Origin: Myxococcales bacterium
GTDB taxonomy: Bacteria > Myxococcota_A > Polyangia > Haliangiales > Haliangiaceae
NCBI GenBank assembly: GCA_947483555.1
Contig: CANKMW010000044.1
Coordinates: forward strand, 1-64,000
Reading direction: 5' to 3'
Length of the DNA stretch: 64,000 bases
This document shows, piece by piece, positions 55,448 through 64,000 of the stretch. A model generated the notes under the pieces. It searched no databases. It had not been told where the DNA came from and saw only the letters and a list, made by a program, of their open reading frames with translations. Made by a program: the position numbers and the translations under genes. How positions within the stretch are numbered: position 1 is the stretch's first letter; each line of letters starts with the position of its first letter.

Positions 55448-55495
55448 GCGCATCTAGATCGGCATCCAGCGCTACCCGGGGAGGACCCACCAACC

Positions 55496-56740
<1,245 letters not shown>

Positions 56741-56774
56741 GCCCCGACTCCGCGGCCCGCGCTAGCATCGGCCC

Positions 56775-59072
56775 ATGAGACCGATGCTTCGCAACACGCT
56801 GCTCGCCGGGCTGGGGCTGATCGGAACCTGTGGCGTCGCCGCGTACGTGGTCTACGGCGGCGGCCATCACGAGGGTCCGGGCCGGGCCCATCCCCGCCCG
56901 ACGCCGGCCACCGCGGTGGCGGCCCGCGCCGTCGCCCAGACCGCCGCTCGCGGCGGGTTCCCGTCGCCACCACCGGCGCGCCAGATCCTGTTCGGGGATC
57001 TCCACGTTCACACCACGTTCTCGGCCGATGCCTTCATGTTCAGCCTCCCGTTCCTGCAAGGCGAGGGCGCCCACCCGCCAGCGGACGCCTGCGACTACGC
57101 CCGGTTCTGCTCGAGCCTCGACTTCTTCGCGCTGACGGACCACGCCGAGTCGCTGACGCCGCGCCACTGGCGCGAGACGATCGGCGCGGTCCGGCAGTGC
57201 AACGCCGTGGCTGGCGATCCAGCCGACCCCGATCTGGTCGCGTTCGTGGGCTGGGAATGGAGCCAGGTCGGCGCCACACCCGACGAGCACTACGGCCACA
57301 AGAACGTGATCCTGCGCGGCCTCGACGACGCCGAGGTGCCGCGCCGACCGATCGGCGCGCCCGGCCTGGTCGGCAACGCGATGCGCGGAATGGGGATCGA
57401 CATGTGGCGCCAGGTGCAGGTGCCGGTGCGCGACTTCAGCCGCCGCCAGCGCTACCTCGACCTGCGGGTGTTCCAGCAGGAGCTGGCGGACGTGCCGACC
57501 TGCCCGGCCGGCGTCGACACCCGCAAGCTCCCGGCGACCTGCCGCGAGAGCGCCACCACGCCCCGCGAGCTGTACGAGAAGCTGGCGCAGTGGGGCATGC
57601 CGGCGATGGTGATCCCACACGGCTCGACCTGGGGCTTCTACACGCCGCCCGGTTACCGCTGGGACAAGCAGCTCGCACCGGGCCAGCGCGATCCCGAACG
57701 CCAGCGCCTGGTCGAGGTCTACTCGGGACACGGCAACTCGGAGGAATACCAGCCCTGGAACGAGGTCGATCATGGCCCCGATGGGATCGCGCGCTGTCCG
57801 GCCCCGACCGCCAGCCACGAGCCGTGCTGCTGGCGGGCCGGCGAGATCATCCGTAGCCGCTGCGGCGACCTGCCCACCGCCGCCTGCGAGGAGCGGGTCG
57901 AGGCCGCGCGCGCCAACCACGCCGCGGCTGGCGTCGCCGGTCACCTCACCGTGCCCGGTGCGACGGTGGAGGACTGGAAGGACTGCGGCCAGTGCCGCGA
58001 CTGCTTCGCTCCAACGTTCGGGTTCCGGCCCGGCGGCGCGGTCCAGTACATGCTCGCCCGCGGCGACTTCTCGGATCCGGCGCTGCCGTATCACGAGCGG
58101 CTGGGGTTGATGGCGTCGAGCGACAACCACAGCGCGCGCCCGGGGACCGGCTACAAGGAGATGGCGCGTCACAAGCTGACCGAGGCGGCCGGCCCCCGAG
58201 ATGCGGCCTGGCGCGACTTCATCTTCGGCGCCCGACCGCGGCCCGGCGCGGTGTCGGTCCCGTTCGATCAGTCGCGCATCGGCAAGATGATGCCGTGGCA
58301 GATGATCGAGCTCGAACGCCAGGCGTCGTTCTTCCTCACCGGCGGACTGGTCGCGGTCCATGCCGAAGGGCGGACCCGGACGGCGATCTGGGACGCGCTG
58401 TCGCGGCGCGAGGTGTATGGCACCTCCGGCGAGCGCATCCTGCTGTGGTTCGATCTGGTCGCCGGCGCGCCGACACCGGCGCCGATGGGCGCGCAAGTCG
58501 AGGTCGACACCGCGCCGCGGTTCAAGGTGCGGGCGGCGGGCTCGTTCGTGCAGAAGCCGGGTTGCCCGGCCGATGTGCTTGCCGATGTACCGGCGGCGCG
58601 ACTGCAACGGCTGTGTCAGGGCGAGTGCTATCACCCGAGCGATCGCCGGCATCGGATCGTGCGCATCGAGGTGGTGCGGATCCGTCCCCAGGCCCGCGAC
58701 GACGAGCCGATCGACGGGCTGATCGAGGATGCCTGGAAGGTGCTTCCGTGCGACGATCAGGGCGCCGGCTGCGAGGTCGAGTTCGACGATCCCGACGCCA
58801 TCGGCGGCGGGCGTGAGGTGCTGTACTACGTCCGCGCGGTCCAGGAAGCGACCCCGGCCGTCAACGGCGGTGGGCTGCGCTGCGTCCGCGAAGGCGACCA
58901 GGCGTGCGCGCGCCTCGCGCCCTGCTACGGCGACTTCCGCACCCGGTACGACGACGACTGCACGTCTCCGCTCGAGGAGCGGGCGTGGTCGTCGCCGATC
59001 TGGGTGCGGCCGGTGGTGCCGCCGCCGCCGCCGCCGCCTTCGCCGCGCGGCGCCGGGGCGGTGCCGCCGTGA
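56775..59072 (+). CDS. DUF3604 (PHP-fold metallohydrolase-like) exported protein
   Basis: A 765-residue protein anchored or exported by an N-terminal hydrophobic segment (LLAGLGLIGTCGVAAYVVYG). The DUF3604 signature begins at residue about 72: FGDLHVHTTFSADAFMFS, then FFALTDHAE, AFVGWEWSQ, VIPHGSTWG, EVYSGHGNSEEY and SSDNHSARPGTGYKE, giving metal-binding His/Asp of a PHP-type site. Two Cys-rich insertions (CPAPTASHEPCC; CGQCRDC) suggest disulfides. Predicted to be a periplasmic metal-dependent hydrolase. The next two genes overlap by 4 bp each, so all three form one operon. Confidence 0.88.
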   Translation: MRPMLRNTLLAGLGLIGTCGVAAYVVYGGGHHEGPGRAHPRPTPATAVAARAVAQTAARGGFPSPPPARQILFGDLHVHTTFSADAFMFSLPFLQGEGAHPPADACDYARFCSSLDFFALTDHAESLTPRHWRETIGAVRQCNAVAGDPADPDLVAFVGWEWSQVGATPDEHYGHKNVILRGLDDAEVPRRPIGAPGLVGNAMRGMGIDMWRQVQVPVRDFSRRQRYLDLRVFQQELADVPTCPAGVDTRKLPATCRESATTPRELYEKLAQWGMPAMVIPHGSTWGFYTPPGYRWDKQLAPGQRDPERQRLVEVYSGHGNSEEYQPWNEVDHGPDGIARCPAPTASHEPCCWRAGEIIRSRCGDLPTAACEERVEAARANHAAAGVAGHLTVPGATVEDWKDCGQCRDCFAPTFGFRPGGAVQYMLARGDFSDPALPYHERLGLMASSDNHSARPGTGYKEMARHKLTEAAGPRDAAWRDFIFGARPRPGAVSVPFDQSRIGKMMPWQMIELERQASFFLTGGLVAVHAEGRTRTAIWDALSRREVYGTSGERILLWFDLVAGAPTPAPMGAQVEVDTAPRFKVRAAGSFVQKPGCPADVLADVPAARLQRLCQGECYHPSDRRHRIVRIEVVRIRPQARDDEPIDGLIEDAWKVLPCDDQGAGCEVEFDDPDAIGGGREVLYYVRAVQEATPAVNGGGLRCVREGDQACARLAPCYGDFRTRYDDDCTSPLEERAWSSPIWVRPVVPPPPPPPSPRGAGAVPP

Positions 59073-60040
59073 GCGCGCGCCCGCTCGCCCTGCTCGGCGT
59101 CGGCGCCGTGCTGGGCGCCGCGGTGGCGGCGTTCGGCCTGATGCGACCGCGGTCAGGGTCGGCCCCGGTACCGGCCGACGCGGCGGCGATGGTCAACGGC
59201 GTCGCGATCCCGCGCGCGACCTACCACGCCGCGCTGGCCGCGGTGGCCGGCGATCGCCGCGATGGCGCTGCCGATCCGGCGCTCCACCGCGGCGTGCTCG
59301 ATCGGTTGATCGAAGAGGAGCTGCTGGTCCAGCGCGGTCTCGCGCTGGGGCTGGTGCGCCTCGATCCACGGGTGCGGTCCGATCTGATCGCCGCGGTGCT
59401 GGCCGAGATCGACGGTCAGGCCGAGCTCGAGCCGGCGCCCGACGAGGCCACGCTGACCGCGCTCCACGCCGCCGAACCGGCGCGCTTCGGACGATCGCCA
59501 CGGCTGACGGTATCGGCGGCCTGGTTCGCCGGTGGCGACGGCGAGGCGCGCGCCGCGGCGGCGAGGCGCCGGGTCACGGACGATGCTAGCTGGACCGCGG
59601 TGCGTTCCGGCGCCGATCGATCGCCGGTGATCGTGCCATCCAGTGCGGTGCCAGCCGGCGGGCTGCTCGACGTGCTCGGCCCGACCGCCACCCGAGCGGC
59701 GCTGACGCTGCCGGTCGGCACGGTGAGCGATCCGGTGGTGACCTCCGGCGGCACGTGGCTGATCCGGGTCGAGGCTCGCGACGACGGTGGCGTCCGCGAC
59801 CTGGCCGAGGTCCGCCCCGAGGTGGAGGCCGAGTGGCGGCGCCGCGTCGGCGACCGACACCTGCGCGCCACGCTCGACGACGAGCGGCGCGCTGCGAGCG
59901 TGGCGATCGCCACCGACCTGCGGCGCGCCGACGGCCGGGGCGGTGACCGGCGCGCTGACGCTGATCGCGACGGCGAGGCTGGCGACCTCGGTCCCGATCT
60001 CGACGTCGACGAGATCCCGGTCGCGCGAGGCGCGCGGTGA
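59069..60040 (+). CDS. PpiC/SurA-like peptidyl-prolyl isomerase-type protein
   Basis: A 323-residue protein with an N-terminal membrane/signal segment (LALLGVGAVLGAAVAAFGL), then MVNGVAIPRATYHAAL and LIEEELLVQRGLALGL, the SurA_N-type helices, followed by a parvulin-like region with PVGTVSDPVVTSGGTWLIRVEARDDG near residue 225. Such proteins assist folding in the periplasm. The C-terminal ~40 residues are charged and low-complexity. The start is GTG inside the stop of the DUF3604 gene (GTGA); the same overlap joins it to the HupE/UreJ-like gene. It probably folds or chaperones the DUF3604 protein. Confidence 0.78.
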   Translation: MSARPLALLGVGAVLGAAVAAFGLMRPRSGSAPVPADAAAMVNGVAIPRATYHAALAAVAGDRRDGAADPALHRGVLDRLIEEELLVQRGLALGLVRLDPRVRSDLIAAVLAEIDGQAELEPAPDEATLTALHAAEPARFGRSPRLTVSAAWFAGGDGEARAAAARRRVTDDASWTAVRSGADRSPVIVPSSAVPAGGLLDVLGPTATRAALTLPVGTVSDPVVTSGGTWLIRVEARDDGGVRDLAEVRPEVEAEWRRRVGDRHLRATLDDERRAASVAIATDLRRADGRGGDRRADADRDGEAGDLGPDLDVDEIPVARGAR

Positions 60041-61245
60041 GCTCTCGCCCCCCTTTTCGTCGCGCGCGGCGCGGCGCGATGATCCTCGCCGCGCTGGTCA
60101 CGCTCGCCGTGCAGGTCTCGCTCGCCCCTTCCGCCGCCGCCCACGGTCGCAGCATGGGCCGCTCGATCGTCACCCTCGACGACGACGGTGGCGGCGCCGA
60201 GATCCGCCTGACCGTGTCGCTGCTGGACCGCGACGCTCTCTTCGCGCAGCTCGGCGGCCCCGAGCGCCTCGCCCCGGCGCTCACCGGCGGCCTGTATCTC
60301 AGCGGGCCGGCCGGCCCCTGCCGCGCCAGCGCGCCGGCCGCGCTACCCGCGCCCACCGGACAGGCCGCGTTTCGCTGGCGGGTACGGTGCCCATCGCCGC
60401 CCGACCGTCTGGTGTGCGATCTCCTGGTCGCGGTCATCCCGGGGCACGTCCACCTCTCCCGCCTGGTCCAGCACGGGCGCGGCACCGTGGTCGCCTTCGG
60501 TGCCGATCGCCGCGTCGCCAACCTCGACCGCCCACCGATCGCCCCGGGATGGTCCGGCTTCGTCGGCATGGGCCTCGACCACGTGACGAGCGGCGTCGAT
60601 CACCTGCTCTTCCTGCTCACGCTGCTGCTGGTCGCCGGGACGCTGCGCGAGCTGGCGCTGGCCGCGACCGGATTCACCGTCGGACACACCGTCGCGCTGC
60701 TGCTGGCGGTCGCGATCGGCGCCCGGCCGTCGGCGGCCGGGATCGAGGTCCTGGTCGCGGCGTCGATCGCCGTGGTCGCGGCCGAGGGCGCAGCTGCGCG
60801 CGCGGGGCGGACGGGACGCCGCGTGCCGCTCGGGGTGGCGGGCGGGCTGGTCGCGGTCGCCGGCCTGGCCGCGGCGAGCGGCAGCCAGGTGTCGCTGGCG
60901 TTGCTCGGTCTCGCCCTGCTCGCCGGCTGCTACCTGAGCTGGATCGGCCGGGCACCTGACGGCCGGGTCCGCATCATGGTCACCGGCCTGTTCGGGCTGA
61001 TCCACGGCTTCGCCTTCGCCGGACCGCTGGCCGATCTCGATCTGCATGGCGGGGCGCTCGCCACCGCCTTGATCTCGTTCAACCTCGGCATCGAGCTGGC
61101 GCAACTGGGGCTGCTCGCGGCCGGCTGGCTCGCACTTGGTGCGCTTCGCCGCCGCCTCCCCGGCGCCACCGGGTTCGCGGTCGACGCCGCGGCTGCCGCG
61201 GCCGTCGCACCGGCGGTCTACTGGATGATCATTCGCTCGGTGTGA
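60037..61245 (+). CDS. HupE/UreJ-family membrane protein
   Basis: A 402-residue protein with a signal-like N terminus (LVTLAVQVSLAPSAAAHG), an ~150-residue extracytoplasmic domain, then the HupE/UreJ domain: GMGLDHVTSGVDHLLFLLTL, GFTVGHTVALLLAV, LFGLIHGFAFAGPLAD and FNLGIELAQLGLL, with seven membrane segments. The conserved His/Asp/Glu are those proposed for nickel or another metal transport. Its start GTG overlaps the PpiC-like gene stop. In an operon with a metal-dependent hydrolase-like protein it may supply the metal. It converges on the hydrolase gene with a 17-bp overlap. Confidence 0.88.
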   Translation: MSSRPPFRRARRGAMILAALVTLAVQVSLAPSAAAHGRSMGRSIVTLDDDGGGAEIRLTVSLLDRDALFAQLGGPERLAPALTGGLYLSGPAGPCRASAPAALPAPTGQAAFRWRVRCPSPPDRLVCDLLVAVIPGHVHLSRLVQHGRGTVVAFGADRRVANLDRPPIAPGWSGFVGMGLDHVTSGVDHLLFLLTLLLVAGTLRELALAATGFTVGHTVALLLAVAIGARPSAAGIEVLVAASIAVVAAEGAAARAGRTGRRVPLGVAGGLVAVAGLAAASGSQVSLALLGLALLAGCYLSWIGRAPDGRVRIMVTGLFGLIHGFAFAGPLADLDLHGGALATALISFNLGIELAQLGLLAAGWLALGALRRRLPGATGFAVDAAAAAAVAPAVYWMIIRSV

Positions 61246-62434
61246 GCCAGTCGCGCAGACGCGCGTAGACCTCGGGCTTGCCGAGCAGGTCCATGTGGCC
61301 GGTGGCGGTGCTGATCCACTGGTGCGCGGTCGGGAATCCGAGGTCGAGCTCGGCGCGCTGGTGGCGACCCAGGGCGCTGTCCACCGGCACCAGGCCATCG
61401 CCGGGGATGCGCCCGTCGAGCACGGCCGCCGTGGTACCGGCGATCGCGTAGCAGGCCACGCCGACCGGCAACGGCGCTGGGCCCCGGTGATCGTCGTGAC
61501 GTTCGAAGCGATCGACGCCTTCCCAGTGGGCATCGAGCACGTTGCCGTGGCGGAGGTCGGTGACGCCGGCGCTGCGCAGCCGGCCCAGGCGCGCCAGGGG
61601 GGCGCTGTAGCGACTCACGCCGAACAGCCGATGCAGCCGGTTGCCGCCGCGCTCGAGGGGAGCGCCGTGGTGCGGCGAGCCCATGCACACCAGCGCGCGC
61701 AGGTGCGTCCGCCAGCGGTGGCCGTCCGCCTCGGCGGCGTGGCAGGCGCTGCGTGCCACCAGGCCGCCCATGCTGTGGCCGAGGAGCACCAGCGTCTCGA
61801 GCGGTACCGGCCAGGCGTCGACCAGGCGCTCGAGCAGCGCCGCCAGCTCGTGACCGCCGGTCGAGATGTGGCGGCCGCTGTTGTAGCGCAGGTAGATCGG
61901 CGTGTAGCCGAGGTCGCGGGCGAGCGCCGCGCCGTGATCGTGCCCGCCCCGCTGCCACTGCGTGTCACCCATGCTCGAGCCGTGGATCAGCACCACCACC
62001 TTGGCGCCGGCGTCGGGGAAGGTCGTGCGCAGCGCCTCGGCGGTCAGCTCGAGCGGGACGCCGTGATGGCGGAACTGCATCGCGATCGCGAGCGGGTTCG
62101 CGGTGGCGTGGAGATGGTCGCCGACGACACCGTTGAGCACGGCGAGGAGCGCGTCGCGTTCGGGGCCGGGCTGGCTCGATCCGAGCCGCGGCCCGAGCCG
62201 CGCCAGGGTCTCGTCGAGTCCACGCCCGACCAGGGCGGCGACGCCGCGGATGCCGCCGTACACGATCCCGGTCACCAGCTTGCTCGGCACCGACAGCGGA
62301 CGGCCGAGCACCGCCGGGCCGCTCGCGATCGTGTGGTGCATCGCCTCGACCACCTCCGTCACGCCCGCGGTCGCGGCGATCACGAGCTGACTGGCGCCCC
62401 GCAGGTCGTCGCCGTGGTCGCGGGTCGGGGCCAT
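61229..62434 (-). CDS. Alpha/beta hydrolase (lipase/esterase-like)
   Basis: A 401-residue alpha/beta-hydrolase: oxyanion-strand VVVLIHGSSMGDTQW, nucleophile elbow LLGHSMGGLVAR, SPHHGAPLERGGNRLHRL, then DGLVPVDSALGRHQ (Asp) and ATGHMDLLGKPEVY (His). The catalytic triad is thus complete. The first ~145 residues are a helical domain not typical of the family. No signal peptide. The family includes triacylglycerol lipases and PGAP1-like enzymes; substrate unknown. ATG 62434 is preferred over an in-frame TTG six codons upstream. It overlaps the HupE/UreJ-like gene end by 17 bp. Confidence 0.88.
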   Translation of the reverse strand: MAPTRDHGDDLRGASQLVIAATAGVTEVVEAMHHTIASGPAVLGRPLSVPSKLVTGIVYGGIRGVAALVGRGLDETLARLGPRLGSSQPGPERDALLAVLNGVVGDHLHATANPLAIAMQFRHHGVPLELTAEALRTTFPDAGAKVVVLIHGSSMGDTQWQRGGHDHGAALARDLGYTPIYLRYNSGRHISTGGHELAALLERLVDAWPVPLETLVLLGHSMGGLVARSACHAAEADGHRWRTHLRALVCMGSPHHGAPLERGGNRLHRLFGVSRYSAPLARLGRLRSAGVTDLRHGNVLDAHWEGVDRFERHDDHRGPAPLPVGVACYAIAGTTAAVLDGRIPGDGLVPVDSALGRHQRAELDLGFPTAHQWISTATGHMDLLGKPEVYARLRDWLTPSE

Positions 62435-62543
62435 GCCGATAGCGTAGTGCAACCGGACCGCTCCGCACCGCCTGAACGTCCGTCGGGTCCGGACGCCCGC
62501 CCCCGATCCGAACCTGCGTCACCTGATCGCAAGGAGTAGCCGC

Positions 62544-62975
62544 TCACACCAGCGCCAGCAGCGCTCGATGACCGGTGAACTCGTTCTTCCAGTCGGCGTA
62601 GCAGCCGACCACCCCGCAGCCCGGACAGCGGCAGCCGAGGTAGAGCCAGCGGACGTCGTCGCTGTCGGCATAGAGCGCCACGCCGACCGTGATCTCGAAG
62701 ATCGGCGAGCCGCAGAGACAGAAGCACGGCTCGACCTCGGCGTCGGCGAGGTAGTCCTCGCTGTCGCCGATCGCGTGACCATCGCCACAGACCGCGCAAT
62801 ACCGCACCGCCGCCCCCGCGGATTCGTCGACCTCGAGCTGGAACTCGCGACCGCCGCAGCTGCAGACGGCGTCCGCAAACTGGCTGGCGACGTAGGTGTT
62901 GGCGCGGCTGTAGGCGATCAACGCGGCTCGGATCGCGGCCTGATGCGGGGCATCGGCGGCGAGGTGGACCTGCAT
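62544..62975 (-). CDS. Zinc-ribbon hypothetical protein, 143 aa
   Basis: A 143-residue soluble protein with four cysteine pairs or clusters (VCSCGG, YCAVCG, CFCLCG, CRCPGCGVVGC) and ending YADWKNEFTGHRALLALV. It resembles a widely distributed uncharacterised family with a C-terminal CPxCGxxGxYxDW motif. Two zinc sites are likely. It lies 9 bp from the upstream lipoprotein gene on the same strand and is probably co-transcribed. Confidence 0.72.
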   Translation of the reverse strand: MQVHLAADAPHQAAIRAALIAYSRANTYVASQFADAVCSCGGREFQLEVDESAGAAVRYCAVCGDGHAIGDSEDYLADAEVEPCFCLCGSPIFEITVGVALYADSDDVRWLYLGCRCPGCGVVGCYADWKNEFTGHRALLALV

Positions 62976-62984
62976 CGGCCTCGA

Positions 62985-63464
62985 TCACTCGCCGTCGGTC
63001 ATGTACAGGACCTTGGTGGTGCCGCTCGAGCCGGTCTGCGACACGGTGAGCGCGAGCTTGCGTGGTGGCTCGGCGGTGGTCGCGTTGATCATGCCGGGCA
63101 CTTTCGGCGTGTTCGGGGTCTTGATGACCTGCACCGTGAAGCCCTGCTCGGCGAGCACGCGCTCGAAGTGCGCGAAGATGAGGTCAGGCGCGTCGGAGGT
63201 CTCCTGACTGAACGCCCAGCCGTTGCCGGCCTTCATGAAGCCGTCGGCCGGGGTGGCGTTCGGATACAGCGGCACCCACGGCGGCGCCTGACCGTTGGGA
63301 CCGCGCTTGACCTTCGCCGAACCAGCCAGGCCAGGCCCGGGCAGGGCGGATCCGGACGCCGCCGCCGATCCTCTGGCCGGCGGCGTGCCGCCCTTGTCGG
63401 TCGACGCCGTCTCCTTGGACGAGCACGCGCACACGAATAGCACCGCGACGAAGATCGATCGCAT
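62985..63464 (-). CDS. Predicted lipoprotein, 159 aa
   Basis: MRSIFVAVLFVCACSSKETA gives a lipoprotein signal peptide (the VCAC lipobox), followed by a Ser/Gly/Ala linker and an ~110-residue domain with PPWVPLYPNATPADG, then FSQETSDAPDLIFAHFERVL, a pattern common in small myxobacterial lipoproteins with a short beta-alpha fold. No known function. It is encoded just upstream of the zinc-ribbon gene, on the same strand. Confidence 0.75.
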   Translation of the reverse strand: MRSIFVAVLFVCACSSKETASTDKGGTPPARGSAAASGSALPGPGLAGSAKVKRGPNGQAPPWVPLYPNATPADGFMKAGNGWAFSQETSDAPDLIFAHFERVLAEQGFTVQVIKTPNTPKVPGMINATTAEPPRKLALTVSQTGSSGTTKVLYMTDGE

Positions 63465-63538
63465 CGGACCCTCCCGCGCCCGAAGGTACCAGATCGACGA
63501 CGACGCTGCGAAGTGACCAGGAGCAGACAGGATGCCGG

Positions 63539-64000
63539 CTAGCGTTGCGGACGCAGGCGCAGACCGCCGGCCTCCACGTCGTGGAGCCGTTCGCCGACCC
63601 GGATGCGACCGTCGTACCCGGTCGTCGTGTCGATGGTGTAGCGACCGGGCGCGAGCTTGCCGACCACCTTCGGCCTGCCCTTGCCGGCCTGCGCCGAGTC
63701 GATGAGTGCGAGTTGCGTGCCGGTCATCGTGAACGTGTCGCGGCGCCGTTTCCACGCCGTCTCGGGGATCGCGAGCACTGCCGCGAGGACGTGAGCGCCG
63801 TCGTCTGCGCCAGCCCAGAACAGGAAGTACGCGGTGCCGTCCTCGAGAGCCAGGAACGCAACGCACCGCTCCGGCATCACCAGCGCCTCGCCGCGACCGA
63901 CCGCGATCGCGCGCCCCATGGCTGCACAGGCGCGGTCGTAATCGCAGGCCACCGATTCGTACACGTAGGCGCCGCGGGCGTCGTAGACACCGTGCCAGTC
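63539..64000 (-). CDS. Immunity protein 21 (Imm21)-like, cut by the window edge
   Basis: The frame runs off the right edge; 153 residues plus stop are visible. The order of motifs fits Imm21: GVYDARGAYV, CDYDRACAAMG, VGRGEALVMPE, FTMTGTQLALIDSAQAG and KLAPGRYTIDTTT. Imm21 proteins neutralise secreted nuclease-type toxins and are often encoded away from a full toxin gene, as orphan immunity. No toxin gene is visible within the window on this side. The start lies beyond 64000. It ends 74 bp from the lipoprotein gene, both on the minus strand. Confidence 0.7.
   Translation of the reverse strand, partial: DWHGVYDARGAYVYESVACDYDRACAAMGRAIAVGRGEALVMPERCVAFLALEDGTAYFLFWAGADDGAHVLAAVLAIPETAWKRRRDTFTMTGTQLALIDSAQAGKGRPKVVGKLAPGRYTIDTTTGYDGRIRVGERLHDVEAGGLRLRPQR

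Overview
The window is very GC-rich, densely coding DNA whose gene content points to a myxobacterium-like member of Myxococcota (Kofleriaceae/Haliangium-like by inference). Signs are Hanks-type Ser/Thr kinases with PEGA-like tails, FHA proteins including an FHA-sigma54 activator, many lipoproteins of unknown role, copper type II monooxygenase-like secreted proteins, a DUF222/HNH nuclease, a TIGR04563-like ribbon-helix-helix protein, a lysine/alanine-rich histone-like protein and several acyl-CoA dehydrogenases. No rRNA, CRISPR array, prophage or complete insertion sequence was seen. Two tRNA genes (Gln-TTG, Met-CAT) lie at 6.8-6.9 kb; neither encodes its CCA.

Layout. 0-7 kb: a transposase tail, a DUF222-HNH protein, a hypothetical protein, a lipoprotein/FHA pair, a CobW-type GTPase divergent from a Ppx/GppA phosphatase, a small unknown protein and the tRNAs. 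7-14.3 kb: two back-to-back acyl-CoA dehydrogenase subunits (the first seems to lack the catalytic base), an S1-domain protein, CstA, and a hybrid histidine kinase overlapping cstA by 4 bp. 14.3-19 kb: a junction with a gene remnant and a less GC-biased membrane protein, a 57-residue lipoprotein, a FadL-like porin and two paralogous lipoproteins, each with a promoter only a few bases before its ATG. 19-23.4 kb: a DUF4157 polymorphic-toxin-like protein overlapping a likely immunity gene, followed by remnants. 23.4-27 kb: both subunits of a methylcrotonyl-CoA-carboxylase-like enzyme.

27-38.6 kb: secreted and surface proteins (lipoproteins, two divergent copper-monooxygenase-like proteins, a PEGA protein, a cytochrome-like lipoprotein, a collagen-like protein, a double-cupin lipoprotein) mixed with an FHA-sigma54 activator and a Ser/Thr kinase. 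38.6-47.2 kb: a membrane protein, an isovaleryl/long-chain-type acyl-CoA dehydrogenase divergent from a PqqD-like/methyltransferase fusion, a ribbon-helix-helix protein, a three-gene operon (unknown protein, papain-like C39-type peptidase, ATP-grasp ligase), and a TetR regulator divergent from a fatty-acid-hydroxylase-like protein. 47.2-54.4 kb: an HTH-EIIA fusion, a PrsW-like protease overlapping a trypsin-like protease, a noncoding leader with a strong terminator, pcnB overlapping a methyltransferase, and the histone-like gene. 54.5-64 kb: an acidic outer-membrane-like protein, a zinc-ribbon kinase, an overlapping operon DUF3604/PpiC-like/HupE-UreJ, an alpha/beta hydrolase, a zinc-ribbon protein, a lipoprotein and an Imm21-like immunity protein cut by the window edge.

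The strongest candidates for undescribed biology are the DUF4157 toxin/immunity pair (19.2-22.9 kb), the C39-peptidase/ATP-grasp operon with the PqqD-like methyltransferase beside it (41.3-45.8 kb), and the near-leaderless lipoprotein pair (17.5-18.8 kb). All assignments come from reading motifs by eye; no database search was run.
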